Part shown: positions 29,666 to 38,147 of the stretch, in pieces
Layout: the number at the start of each line of letters is the position of its first letter
How positions within the stretch are numbered: the stretch's first letter is position 1
Program-made: the position numbers and the translations under genes
From: Methyloversatilis universalis FAM5
GTDB lineage: Bacteria > Pseudomonadota > Gammaproteobacteria > Burkholderiales > Rhodocyclaceae
Assembly (NCBI RefSeq): GCF_000214035.2
Contig: NZ_AFHG01000052.1
Coordinates: 248,001 to 312,000 of the forward strand
Length of the DNA: 64,000 nucleotides
Direction of reading: 5' to 3'
Notes under the pieces: generated by a model
Databases searched by the model: none
What the model was told of the DNA's origin: nothing
What the model saw: the letters and a program-made list of their open reading frames with translations, nothing else

Positions 29666-31348
29666 ATGGAGAAGGTGTGGCTGAAAAGCTACCCCGAAGG
29701 CGTTCCGACCGAGATAGACCCGTCGGAATTCATGTCGGTCGGCGAGGTGTTCGAGCGCAGCTGCCGCGAGTATGCGGAGCGCGACGCCTATGTCTGCATG
29801 GGTCACGCGCTGACCTATGCCGAGCTGGACCGGCTCAGTGCGGCGTTTGCCGCCTATCTCCAGTCCACCGTCGGTCTGGCACCCGGTTCCCGGGTCGCCA
29901 TCATGATGCCCAATGTGCTGCAGTACCCGGTCGCGATGTTCGGTGCGTTGCGCGCCGGCTACACCATCGTGAACTGCAATCCGCTGTATACGCCGCGCGA
30001 ACTGGAACACCAGCTCAACGACAGCGGGGCCGAGGTCATCCTGGTGCTGGAGAACTTCGCCTCCACGCTGCAGCGGGTGATCGAGCGCACCGCGGTGCGC
30101 CACGTCATCGTGACTGCCATCGGCGATCTGCTCGGGGTGCCGAAGGGCTGGATCGTGAACGCCGTGGTCAGGCACGTGAAGAAGATGGTGCCGTCCTACC
30201 GTCTGCCGGACGCGGTGCGCTTCAACGACGCGATCAAGCTGGGCCGGGGCCATGCGCTGAATCCGGTGCATGTGGTGCACGAGGACATCGCCTTCCTGCA
30301 ATACACCGGTGGCACCACCGGCGTCGCCAAGGGGGCGATGCTCACCCATCGCAACATCGTGTCCAACATGATGCAGGCGGACGCCTGGATACGGCCTTTC
30401 ATGAGCGGCCGGCAGCTGGTGATTACCGCTTTGCCGCTCTATCACATCTTCGCGCTGACCGCGAATTGCCTGGTGTTCCTGAAACTGGGCGCCACCAATG
30501 TGCTGATCACCAATCCGCGCGACATTCCCGGTTTCGTCAAGGAACTGGGCAAGCACCGTTTCACCGTCATTACCGGCGTGAATACGCTGTTCAATGCGCT
30601 GCTGAACAATCCGGGTTTCGCGGCGCTGGATTTTTCCGGTCTCCGGGTGTCGCTCGGCGGCGGCATGGCGGTGCAGCGCGCAGTCGCTGAACGCTGGCAG
30701 GCGGTGACCGGCCAGCCGCTGATCGAAGCCTACGGCCTGACCGAAACGTCACCGGCGGTCTGCATCAACCGGCCGGATCAGAAGGAATTCAACGGCGCGA
30801 TCGGACTGCCGGTGCCGTCGACCGAAATATCGATACGCAACGATTCCGGCGAGGAAGTGCCGCTGGGCGAAGCGGGCGAACTGTGCGTGCGCGGTCCGCA
30901 GGTCATGAAGGGTTACTACCGCCGGCCGGGAGAGACCGCGCAGGTGATGACCGCGGACGGTTTCCTGCGTACCGGTGACGTGGCGACGGTGGATGCGGAC
31001 GGTTTCGTGCGCATCGTCGATCGCAAGAAGGACATGATTCTGGTGTCCGGATTCAACGTCTATCCGAATGAGGTCGAAGACGTCGTGGCGGCCTGCGCGG
31101 GCGTGCTTGAATGCTGTGCCATCGGCCTGCCGGACGCCCATTCCGGGGAGGTCGTGAAAGTATTCGTGGTGAGCCGTGACCCGTCTCTGACCGCAGAAAA
31201 AGTGATCGCGCACTGCCGTACCCAGCTGACCGCCTACAAAATTCCGCGGCAGGTCGAATTCAGGTCGGAATTGCCCAAAACAAATGTCGGAAAGATATTG
31301 CGCCGCGCGCTGAAGGAAGAGGCTGCTGCGTCCGGGGTGAATAAATGA
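29666..31348 (+). CDS. fadD: Long-chain fatty acid--CoA ligase
   Basis: 560 aa starting [23 protein letters not shown] 29666 is preferred over the adjacent GTG because GAGGAGG lies 7-13 nt upstream. The AMP-binding P-loop is [20 protein letters not shown], motif II is [14 protein letters not shown]-like ([17 protein letters not shown]), the fatty-acid signature region is [20 protein letters not shown], and the catalytic Lys is in [15 protein letters not shown]. It activates fatty acids with ATP and CoA at the inner face of the membrane for beta-oxidation or lipid synthesis. The stop codon lies inside the terminator stem. Confidence 0.93.
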   Translation: MEKVWLKSYPEGVPTEIDPSEFMSVGEVFERSCREYAERDAYVCMGHALTYAELDRLSAAFAAYLQSTVGLAPGSRVAIMMPNVLQYPVAMFGALRAGYTIVNCNPLYTPRELEHQLNDSGAEVILVLENFASTLQRVIERTAVRHVIVTAIGDLLGVPKGWIVNAVVRHVKKMVPSYRLPDAVRFNDAIKLGRGHALNPVHVVHEDIAFLQYTGGTTGVAKGAMLTHRNIVSNMMQADAWIRPFMSGRQLVITALPLYHIFALTANCLVFLKLGATNVLITNPRDIPGFVKELGKHRFTVITGVNTLFNALLNNPGFAALDFSGLRVSLGGGMAVQRAVAERWQAVTGQPLIEAYGLTETSPAVCINRPDQKEFNGAIGLPVPSTEISIRNDSGEEVPLGEAGELCVRGPQVMKGYYRRPGETAQVMTADGFLRTGDVATVDADGFVRIVDRKKDMILVSGFNVYPNEVEDVVAACAGVLECCAIGLPDAHSGEVVKVFVVSRDPSLTAEKVIAHCRTQLTAYKIPRQVEFRSELPKTNVGKILRRALKEEAAASGVNK

Positions 31349-31378
31349 AAAAGGCACCTTGCGGTGCCTTTTTCATTT
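31343..31378. terminator. Bidirectional terminator between fadD and the hns-like gene
   Basis: A perfect 16-bp stem with loop TTGC and T-runs on both sides. It includes the fadD stop codon and ends 13 bp before the 3' end of the convergent H-NS-like gene. Confidence 0.92.
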
Positions 31379-31391
31379 CCGGAAAACCGGA

Positions 31392-31724
31392 TCAGCCGAC
31401 GCGGGCGGCCGCCAGTTCGTCCGCACCGAGGGCGGTCAGCCAGCCCGGCTTGCGGCCGGCGGCGCCGACTTCCTTGATTTCGCCGGTGGCCGGATTCCGG
31501 TATTTGCCCGGAGCGATCTTGATCTTTGCCGAAGCCGGACGGCTGGCCTTGCGTGCGGAACCACCGCCGGAAAGACCCACGTCCGCGGCGCTCAGATTGT
31601 ATTTCTTGATCTTTGCGCGGACATCGGCGATCACCGCTTCGAGTTCAGACCGGCGCACCGCTTCCGCCTGCTGCTGGAGTTCGGCGATTTTTGCCATCAA
31701 TTCATCGTAGCTCTGGCCGGACAT
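31392..31724 (-). CDS. H-NS family DNA-binding protein
   Basis: 110 aa from ATG 31724. The N-terminal half is a coiled-coil oligomerisation region (SYDELMAKIAELQQQAEAVR, RSELEAVIADVRAKIKKYNL). A basic Ser/Ala linker leads to a C-terminal H-NS-like domain, KYRNPATGEIKEVGAAGRKP followed by GWLTAL. The usual T-W-(S/T)-G-R-G minor-groove loop is altered to E-V-G-A-A-G-R-K-P. Members silence AT-rich, often foreign, DNA. The gene is monocistronic and diverges from the cco cluster. Confidence 0.82.
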   Translation of the reverse strand: MSGQSYDELMAKIAELQQQAEAVRRSELEAVIADVRAKIKKYNLSAADVGLSGGGSARKASRPASAKIKIAPGKYRNPATGEIKEVGAAGRKPGWLTALGADELAAARVG

Positions 31725-32012
31725 CTGATTGTCTCCGTCGGTTGTGGAATTCGAATGATAAGGCGGGAATCCGGATTCGTAAATTGATTTGATCGGAGTT
31801 TCATTCCGGAATTGCAGGGGGTGCAATATGATTGCGGGTGAATCATGCGGTGGGCATCAATGGACGATGCACGCGGCCGGTCGTCGATCGGCCGGCCGCT
31901 TGACGTGGGTCAAGACCCCGGTACGGGCGAACACCTAACCTTCCGGCCGGATCATGCGTGCGTGCGTCCGTGAGGGCGTGGCGGTGCAATTTCAATGTGG
32001 GAGCAGGTGAAA
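31725..32012. promoter_or_regulatory. Divergent region between the H-NS-like gene and ccoN
   Basis: Left part (31725-31840) is AT-rich and probably carries the hns-like promoter. Right part contains the FNR-type box described separately and the ccoN ribosome site AGGTGA at 32005-32010. No gene is evident. Confidence 0.55.
31900..31913 (+). promoter_or_regulatory. FNR-type box upstream of ccoN
   Basis: TTGACGTGGGTCAA is a symmetrical TTGAC-N4-GTCAA dyad, one base per arm away from the FNR consensus TTGAT-N4-ATCAA. Its centre is about 106 bp upstream of the ccoN ATG, a normal place for a class II site at -41.5 followed by a leader of 65 bp. The FNR homologue at 49355-50089 is the likely regulator. 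Confidence 0.75.
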
Positions 32013-33455
32013 ATGAAAACAGAAGCAATGGGGTCCGTTCACGGCACCTACGACTATCAGGTGGTGCGGCAGTTCGCACTGATGACGGTCGTATGGGGCA
32101 TCGTGGGCATGCTGGTCGGGGTGGTGATCGCCGCCCAGCTCGTCTGGCCGCAACTGAACGTCGGTGAGTGGTTCCACTTCGGCCGTCTGCGGCCGCTGCA
32201 TACCAATGCGGTGATTTTTGCCTTCGGCGGCTGCGCGCTGATGGCGACCTCGTTTTTCGTGGTGCAGCGCACCTGTCACACCCGGCTGTTCGCGCCCTGG
32301 CTGGCCAGCTTCGTGTTCTGGGGCTGGCAGCTGGTGATCGTGCTGGCGGCGATCACGCTGCCGCTGGGCTACACCTCGGGCAAGGAATACGCCGAACTGG
32401 AGTGGCCGATCGACGTGCTGATCACGCTGGTATGGGTGGCTTACGCGGTCGTGTTCTTCGGCACCATCGCCAAGCGCCGCACCTCGCACATCTATGTCGC
32501 GAACTGGTTCTACGGTGCCTTCATCCTGACGGTCGCCGTGCTGCACCTGGTCAACAGCGCCGCGGTTCCGGCCGGTTTCTGGAAGTCCTACTCGGCCTAT
32601 GCCGGCGTGCAGGACGCCATGGTGCAGTGGTGGTACGGCCACAACGCTGTCGGCTTCTTCCTGACCGCCGGCTTCCTCGGCATGATGTATTACTTCGTGC
32701 CCAAGCAGGCCGAGCGCCCGGTCTATTCCTACCGTCTGTCGGTGGTGCACTTCTGGGCCCTGATCTTCACCTACATGTGGGCGGGCCCGCACCACCTGCA
32801 TTACACCGCGCTGCCGGACTGGACCCAGTCGCTGGGCATGGTGTTCTCGCTCATCCTGCTCGCACCGAGCTGGGGCGGCATGATCAACGGCATCATGACC
32901 CTGTCGGGCGCCTGGCACAAACTGCGCACCGATCCGATCCTCAAGTTCCTGATCACCTCGCTGTCCTTCTACGGCATGTCGACCTTCGAAGGTCCGATGA
33001 TGTCGATCAAGACCGTCAATGCGCTGTCGCACTACACCGACTGGACGGTCGGCCACGTGCACTCGGGCGCGCTGGGCTGGGTGGCGATGATTTCGATCGG
33101 CTCGATCTACTACCTGATCCCGCGCCTGTTCGGCCAGGAAAAGATGTATTCGATTCCGGCCATCAGCCTGCACTTCTGGATGTCGACCCTGGGCGTGGTG
33201 CTGTACATCGCCTCGATGTGGATCGCCGGCGTGATGCAGGGCCTGATGTGGCGCGCGATCAACGATGACGGCACGCTCACCTACACCTTCGTCGAAAGCG
33301 TCAAGGACAGCTATCCGTTCTGGACCATCCGCTTCGTCGGTGGCCTGCTGTTCCTGTCCGGCATGTTCGTGATGGCCTGGAACGTGTGGAAGACCATCGC
33401 CGGCCAGAAGCCCTACAACGCACCGGTGGTGGCGCCTGCTGCCGCGCACGCCTGA
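32013..33455 (+). CDS. ccoN: cbb3-type cytochrome c oxidase subunit I
   Basis: 480 aa from ATG 32013, chosen for AGGTGA 3-8 nt upstream over an ATG six codons earlier. About 12 membrane segments carry the haem and CuB ligands: [20 protein letters not shown] (haem b His), [20 protein letters not shown] (CuB His and the cross-linked Tyr region), [19 protein letters not shown] (CuB His pair) and [15 protein letters not shown] (haem b/b3 His). It reduces O2 to water with high affinity in the inner membrane. First gene of ccoNOQP, under the FNR-type box. Confidence 0.97.
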   Translation: MKTEAMGSVHGTYDYQVVRQFALMTVVWGIVGMLVGVVIAAQLVWPQLNVGEWFHFGRLRPLHTNAVIFAFGGCALMATSFFVVQRTCHTRLFAPWLASFVFWGWQLVIVLAAITLPLGYTSGKEYAELEWPIDVLITLVWVAYAVVFFGTIAKRRTSHIYVANWFYGAFILTVAVLHLVNSAAVPAGFWKSYSAYAGVQDAMVQWWYGHNAVGFFLTAGFLGMMYYFVPKQAERPVYSYRLSVVHFWALIFTYMWAGPHHLHYTALPDWTQSLGMVFSLILLAPSWGGMINGIMTLSGAWHKLRTDPILKFLITSLSFYGMSTFEGPMMSIKTVNALSHYTDWTVGHVHSGALGWVAMISIGSIYYLIPRLFGQEKMYSIPAISLHFWMSTLGVVLYIASMWIAGVMQGLMWRAINDDGTLTYTFVESVKDSYPFWTIRFVGGLLFLSGMFVMAWNVWKTIAGQKPYNAPVVAPAAAHA

Positions 33456-33473
33456 TCACTGGAGAAAGACATC

Positions 33474-34088
33474 ATGGCTGCATCCAAGCACGAAGCAATC
33501 GAACGCAATGTAGGCCTGCTGGCCATCCTGACGGTGCTCACCATCGCCATCGGTGGTCTGGTCGAAATCGTTCCGCTGTTCTTCCAGCACTCGACCACCG
33601 AGCCGGTGAAGGGCGTAGAGCCCTACAGCCCGCTGCGTCTGGCCGGACGTGACATCTACGTCCGCGAAGGCTGCTACAACTGCCATTCGCAGATGATCCG
33701 TCCGTTCCGTGCCGAGACCGAGCGCTATGGCCACTATTCGGTGGCCGGCGAGTTCGTCTATGACCGTCCGTTCCAGTGGGGCTCCAAGCGTACCGGTCCG
33801 GACCTGGCCCGGGTCGGTGGCCGCTACTCCGACGAGTGGCACCGGGTTCACCTGAACAACCCGCGTGACGTGGTGCCGGAATCCAATATGCCGGCCTTCG
33901 CCTGGCTGGAGCGTCCGGTCGATGCCAGCACCATCGAGCAGCGCATGCGCGCGCTGACCGTGGTCGGCACGCCCTACACCGAAGAGCAGATCAAGTCCGC
34001 GCCGGAGGCGCTCAAGGGCAAGACTGAAATGGATGCGCTGATCGCCTACCTGCAGGGTCTGGGTACCGCGATCAAGCGGGTGAACTGA
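33474..34088 (+). CDS. ccoO: cbb3-type cytochrome c oxidase subunit II (monohaem cytochrome c)
   Basis: 204 aa. One N-terminal anchor ([20 protein letters not shown]) is followed by a periplasmic domain with the haem site [18 protein letters not shown] and a distal Met ligand in [11 protein letters not shown]. Electrons pass from CcoP through CcoO to CcoN. It begins 18 bp after ccoN. Confidence 0.97.
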   Translation: MAASKHEAIERNVGLLAILTVLTIAIGGLVEIVPLFFQHSTTEPVKGVEPYSPLRLAGRDIYVREGCYNCHSQMIRPFRAETERYGHYSVAGEFVYDRPFQWGSKRTGPDLARVGGRYSDEWHRVHLNNPRDVVPESNMPAFAWLERPVDASTIEQRMRALTVVGTPYTEEQIKSAPEALKGKTEMDALIAYLQGLGTAIKRVN

Positions 34089-34099
34089 GGTCGGCAGAC

Positions 34100-34276
34100 A
34101 TGGAACTCGACATCAATATGCTGCGTTCGGCGGTCACTGTCGCGGGCTTTGCCTGCTTCGTCGCCATCGTGGTCATGGCCTGGCGTCCGGGCGCGCAGCG
34201 CGCCCATCAGGAGGCGGCCATGCTGCCCTTCGCCGACGATGACCGTGCGCACACCGAAACCGGAGAACAAAAGTGA
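34100..34276 (+). CDS. ccoQ: cbb3 oxidase small subunit CcoQ/FixQ
   Basis: 58 aa, too short for standard gene callers. It reads MELDINMLRSAVTVAGFACF and continues as one membrane helix ending VVMAWRPGAQRAH, then an acidic tail. CcoQ stabilises the oxidase complex. The stop overlaps the ccoP GTG start (GTGA), and GAGG lies 8 nt before its ATG. Confidence 0.92.
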   Translation: MELDINMLRSAVTVAGFACFVAIVVMAWRPGAQRAHQEAAMLPFADDDRAHTETGEQK

Positions 34277-35184
34277 GCGACTTCATCAACAACTTCTGGA
34301 ACATGTATGTGGTGGTGCTGGTCATCGCCAGCCTGCTGTTTTGTGCCTTCATCATCATGTCGAACAAGGCGGCGCGCTCCAGCGGGCCGGTGGAGCTGCA
34401 CGGTCACCAGTGGGATGAAACCCTGGCCGAGTGGAACAACCCGCTGCCGCGCTGGTGGGTGTGGCTGTTCTGGATCACCATCGTGTTCGCGGTGGTGTAT
34501 CTGGCCGCCTATCCGGGCCTGGGCAACTTCGGCGGCAAGCTGGCGTGGTCGTCGACCGGTGCCTACGACAAGGAAGTGAAGGACGCCGAAGCCAAGGTCG
34601 CGCCGCTGTTCGAGCGCTATGCCGGCATGGACGTGCAGCAGGTCGCCGCCGATCCGGAAGCGCGCGCCATGGGCCAGCGCCTGTTCCTGAACAACTGCGC
34701 GCAGTGCCACGGCACCGACGCCCGCGGTTCGCGCGGTTTCCCCAACCTGACCGATGGCGACTGGCTGTACGGTGGTACGCCGGAAGCGATCAAGACCACG
34801 CTGGTCAATGGCCGCAACGGTGCGATGCCGGCCTTCGGCACCACGCTGGATGGCGAACAGCTGCGCGACGTGGTGCATTACGTGCGCTCGCTGTCGGGCC
34901 TTACCACGGACAACGTCCGCGTGCAGCGCGGCAAGGCCACCTTCGCGGCGAACTGCGCGGCCTGCCACGGCGCGGACGGCAAGGGCAACCAGATGGTCGG
35001 TGCGCCCAATCTGACCGACGCGACCTGGCTGTACGGCAGCACCGAAGCGCTGGTCACCCAGACCTTGCAGAAGGGGCGTAACGGTCACATGCCGGCACAC
35101 GGCGAACTGCTGGGCGACAAGAAGATCCATCTGCTGACCGCCTATGTGTGGGGTCTGTCGAACAACGCAGCCGGAGCGAAGTAA
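34273..35184 (+). CDS. ccoP: cbb3-type cytochrome c oxidase subunit III (dihaem cytochrome c)
   Basis: 303 aa from GTG 34273. Two N-terminal membrane segments (NMYVVVLVIASLLFCAFIIM; WWVWLFWITIVFAVVYLAAY) flank the conserved WDETLAEWNNPLPRWW. Two haem c sites follow, NNCAQCHGTDARGS and NCAACHGADGKGN, each with downstream Met ligands (GAMPAFG, GHMPAHG). It accepts electrons from soluble cytochrome c. Its stop abuts the ccoG ATG with no gap. Confidence 0.97.
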   Translation: MSDFINNFWNMYVVVLVIASLLFCAFIIMSNKAARSSGPVELHGHQWDETLAEWNNPLPRWWVWLFWITIVFAVVYLAAYPGLGNFGGKLAWSSTGAYDKEVKDAEAKVAPLFERYAGMDVQQVAADPEARAMGQRLFLNNCAQCHGTDARGSRGFPNLTDGDWLYGGTPEAIKTTLVNGRNGAMPAFGTTLDGEQLRDVVHYVRSLSGLTTDNVRVQRGKATFAANCAACHGADGKGNQMVGAPNLTDATWLYGSTEALVTQTLQKGRNGHMPAHGELLGDKKIHLLTAYVWGLSNNAAGAK

Positions 35185-36654
35185 ATGGCATCAAACCCCT
35201 CTCCTGGCGAGCCATCGCCCGGAGCTGATACGAAACGGGCGCGGGTGATTCCGATCACCGAGGTCGCGCCGGACGAGGGGTCTCTCTACGCTGCGCGGAA
35301 GAAGATACAGCCGCGCAGCATCCAGGGGCGGTTCAACACCGTACGCTGGGCCATGGTATGGATCACCCAGCTGGTGTTCTACGGCCTGGCCTGGCTGCCC
35401 TGGAACGACCGTCAGGCCGTGCTCTTCCATCTGGTCGAGCGCAAGTTCTACATCTTCGGGCTGGTCCTGTGGCCGCAGGACGTGCTCTACCTTACCTTCC
35501 TGCTCATCATCAGCGCGCTGGGGCTGTTCCTGGTGACCGCGGTCGCCGGACGCATCTGGTGCGGCTATGCCTGTCCGCAGTCGGTCTATACCGAAATCTT
35601 CATGTGGGTGGAGCGCAAGATCGAAGGTGACCGTTCGGCGCGGATGAAGCTGGACGCCGCGCCGCTGAGTGCGCGCAAGCTCGGCCTGCGCAGCGCGAAA
35701 TACGGGGTGTGGGCGGCCATCGCGCTGTGGACCGGTTTCACCTTCGTCGGCTATTTCACGCCGATCCGCGAACTGGGTTCGGAGGTTGCCAGCGGGGCAC
35801 TCGGCTCCTGGGAAACCTTCTGGATGTTCTTCTACGCCGCCTTCACCTACGTGTTCGCCGGCCACCTGCGCGAGCAGGTGTGCAAGTACATGTGTCCGTA
35901 TGCCCGCTTCCAGGGCGTCATGTTCGACCCGGATACCCTCATTGTCAGCTACGACGTCAATCGGGGCGAGCCGCGCGGCAGCAAGAAGAAGGCGCGTGAA
36001 GGCCAGACCGTGGGCGACTGCGTGGATTGCGAATGGTGCGTGCAGGTCTGTCCGACCGGCATCGACATCCGCAACGGCCTGCAGTATGAGTGCATCGGCT
36101 GTGCGCTGTGCATCGACGCCTGTGACCAGGTGATGGACAAGCTCGGCCGCCCGCGTGGCCTGATCGCCTACACCACCGAACGCACGCTGCTCGACAAGAA
36201 GCCGGCGCACGAGGGCTGGCGCGAGGTGATGGCGCACATCCTGCGCCCGCGCGTCATCCTCTATACCAGCCTGCTGCTGTTCATCGTGTCCGGTTTCGCC
36301 TGGTCGCTGTTCACCCGCACCCCGGTCAAGATGAATGTGCTGCGCGACCGCGCCACGCTGGCGCGCGAGGTCGAGGGCGGCAAGATCGAGAACGTGTATC
36401 GGCTGCGCGTCATGAACACCTCCGAGGTGGACCGCCGCTTCGTGCTGACGGTCGACGGCATTCCGGGCGCCGCCATCGCCGATCTGGAACAGATCGACGT
36501 GCCGGCCACCGGCTCGGTCGACCTGCCGGCCCATGTCCGGGTCGATGCCGAAGCGCTGGAGCCGGGTTCGCACGAAATCCATTTCAATCTGCAGGCGGTC
36601 GATGCACCGGATGTCCGGGTGCATGAAAAGACCTCCTTCCTGCAGCCGAGGTAA
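35185..36654 (+). CDS. ccoG: Cytochrome oxidase assembly ferredoxin-like membrane protein CcoG (RdxA/FixG)
   Basis: 489 aa. About five membrane segments surround WCGYACPQSVYTEIFMWVER. Two [4Fe-4S] ferredoxin motifs follow, CVDCEWCVQVCPTGIDIRNG and ECIGCALCIDACDQVMD. A C-terminal periplasmic Ig-like domain (RVMNTSEVDRRFVLTVDGIP) completes the protein. CcoG reduces Cu(II) to Cu(I) during CuB centre assembly. Directly downstream of ccoP and 5 bp before fixH. Confidence 0.95.
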   Translation: MASNPSPGEPSPGADTKRARVIPITEVAPDEGSLYAARKKIQPRSIQGRFNTVRWAMVWITQLVFYGLAWLPWNDRQAVLFHLVERKFYIFGLVLWPQDVLYLTFLLIISALGLFLVTAVAGRIWCGYACPQSVYTEIFMWVERKIEGDRSARMKLDAAPLSARKLGLRSAKYGVWAAIALWTGFTFVGYFTPIRELGSEVASGALGSWETFWMFFYAAFTYVFAGHLREQVCKYMCPYARFQGVMFDPDTLIVSYDVNRGEPRGSKKKAREGQTVGDCVDCEWCVQVCPTGIDIRNGLQYECIGCALCIDACDQVMDKLGRPRGLIAYTTERTLLDKKPAHEGWREVMAHILRPRVILYTSLLLFIVSGFAWSLFTRTPVKMNVLRDRATLAREVEGGKIENVYRLRVMNTSEVDRRFVLTVDGIPGAAIADLEQIDVPATGSVDLPAHVRVDAEALEPGSHEIHFNLQAVDAPDVRVHEKTSFLQPR

Positions 36655-36659
36655 ACACC

Positions 36660-37157
36660 ATGCTCCATGATCCGTCCGTTCAGGCGCCCTGGTACCGTCA
36701 CCGCTGGCCCTGGCTGCTGATGTCCGGCCCGGCCATCGTCATCGTGGCCGGCGCCATCACCACCTGGCTGGCGGCCACCGGCAATACCGCGCTGGTGGCC
36801 GACGACTATTACAAGCAGGGTCTGACCATCAACCGCGTGATCGAGCGCGAGAAGGCGGCGGCCGACCTGGGCGTGCAGGCCAGCCTGTCGGCGACGCCGG
36901 CCGCTGGCGGTGCCACCCGCATCGAGCTGAAGCTTGCGATGGCCGACGCTGCGAAGCTGCCGCAGCGGGTGCATGTGCAGCTCATCCACCCGACCCGCAG
37001 CGAACTGGACCGCGATCTGCTGTTCGACGGCGAAGGCGGGCGCTACAGCGGCGTGGTGCAGGCGCTGCAGACCACCCACTGGAAGCTGGTGATCGAGGAC
37101 GAAGCGAAAGCCTGGCGTTTGCAGGACAGTCTGACGGTGGAGGCGAGCGGTGGCTGA
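36660..37157 (+). CDS. fixH: FixH family cbb3 oxidase maturation protein
   Basis: 165 aa. One N-terminal anchor (WLLMSGPAIVIVAGAITTWL) is followed by the family signature VADDYYKQGLTINRVIEREK and a periplasmic beta domain. FixH assists cbb3 oxidase assembly, usually with the copper ATPase CcoI/FixI, which is not found in this window. Its stop overlaps the next gene by 8 bp. Confidence 0.92.
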   Translation: MLHDPSVQAPWYRHRWPWLLMSGPAIVIVAGAITTWLAATGNTALVADDYYKQGLTINRVIEREKAAADLGVQASLSATPAAGGATRIELKLAMADAAKLPQRVHVQLIHPTRSELDRDLLFDGEGGRYSGVVQALQTTHWKLVIEDEAKAWRLQDSLTVEASGG

Positions 37158-37452
37158 AGTCGATTTCGAGGCGGTGGAAACCCGCCGCGTGCCGGGTCGT
37201 TTCGGGCGACTGTTCGCCCTGGTGTCCTGGCCGTCCTTCCTGGTTGCGGCGGTCGCGGAAACCGCCTTTTTCAGCCTGATCAATCCGCAGGAACTGTACC
37301 TGCTCGGCGAGCCGGTGCATTTCTCGCCGCTCGCCACCTATACGATCGGCTTCTTCGGCTTCTGGTGCGTGGCGGGGGCGTCCAGCCTCATCTCGTCCTG
37401 GATGGCGGAAAAGATGCCGGCCTGCGCCGACCGCTGCGTCGGGCGCAAATGA
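37150..37452 (+). CDS. Small three-helix membrane protein at the end of the cco operon
   Basis: 100 aa from GTG 37150, overlapping fixH. Three hydrophobic stretches are visible: LFALVSWPSFLVAAVAETAF, YTIGFFGFWCVAGASSLISS and, between them, a shorter one around LINPQELYLLG. Two Cys near the C-terminus (MPACADRCVGRK) form CxxxC, which could bind a metal. I do not recognise a characterised family. Its position, where ccoI or ccoS usually lies, points to a role in oxidase or copper assembly, but that is inference. Confidence 0.78.
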   Translation: MAEVDFEAVETRRVPGRFGRLFALVSWPSFLVAAVAETAFFSLINPQELYLLGEPVHFSPLATYTIGFFGFWCVAGASSLISSWMAEKMPACADRCVGRK

Positions 37453-37478
37453 AAACGGGGGCCTCGCGGCCCCCGTTT
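37453..37478. terminator. Bidirectional terminator after the cco operon
   Basis: A perfect 11-bp stem AAACGGGGGCC/GGCCCCCGTTT with loop TCGC. T-runs exist in both directions, so it also ends the convergent uspA transcript. Confidence 0.9.
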
Positions 37479-37503
37479 CCTTTATGCGGTGCAGTGTCGC
37501 GTT

Positions 37504-37956
37504 TCAGCGATACACCAGCACCGGAATCTTCGAGTTCGACAGCACCTTCTGCGTCACGCTACCCAGCAGCAGGCTGGCCAGACCGCGACGGCTGTGCGAG
37601 GCCATGAAGATCACGTCGGCTTCGCGCTTCAGCGCCACCTCGATGATGGCCTTGTGCGGTTCGTCATTGGTGACGGCCAGCGTATCCACCTGAACGCCTT
37701 CGTCGGTGGCTTCCGCGCGGGCTGCCTGCAGGATGCGGTCAGCGTGGGTACGCATCGCGTCACTGAAATCGTTCGGCGCGATCGGGTCGATGTTCTCCTC
37801 GTCCTGTTCGCTGTGCAGCGCCGACACGTGATAATCCTTCATCACGTACAGGAAGGTGACGCGGCCCTTCACGTCCTTGGCAAAGCAGATGGCGTGCTTG
37901 ACAGCCGCCCGGGAAAGATCGGAACCGTCGATGGGTACGAGTACGTGGCGAAACAT
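37504..37956 (-). CDS. Universal stress protein UspA family
   Basis: 150 aa starting MFRHVLVPIDGSDLSRAAVK. Two adjacent ATGs exist; the second (37956) is preferred because GGAG then sits at 6 nt. The nucleotide-binding signature GSVTQKVLSNSKIPVLVYR is present, with MASHSRRGLASLLLGS before it (G-2x-G-9x-G(S/T) pattern). ATP-binding type Usp proteins modulate stress survival, often under low oxygen. An upstream TTGG-N6-CCAA dyad may be a regulator site. Confidence 0.93.
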   Translation of the reverse strand: MFRHVLVPIDGSDLSRAAVKHAICFAKDVKGRVTFLYVMKDYHVSALHSEQDEENIDPIAPNDFSDAMRTHADRILQAARAEATDEGVQVDTLAVTNDEPHKAIIEVALKREADVIFMASHSRRGLASLLLGSVTQKVLSNSKIPVLVYR

Positions 37957-38097
37957 CATGGACTCCTTCTCGTTGTTATCGACCGCCACCGCCACGGTGT
38001 CGGTCGTGCTGAGACTGCTGCATGGCTCCTGCAGATTCTATCGGCTCGGCACACCTTATTTTGAGTCAAACACCGGCATTTGGTTTGACCCAAGTAA

Positions 38098-38128
38098 AAA
38101 GCCGGAAGTGCAGAGCACTTCCGGCTTT
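38098..38128 (-). terminator. Terminator of the fatty acid desaturase gene
   Basis: A perfect 14-bp stem AAAGCCGGAAGTGC/GCACTTCCGGCTTT with loop AGA. On the minus strand it runs into TTTTT, 20 bp after the desaturase stop. Confidence 0.92.
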
Positions 38129-38147
38129 CGGGTGCGGCGTATGCGGA

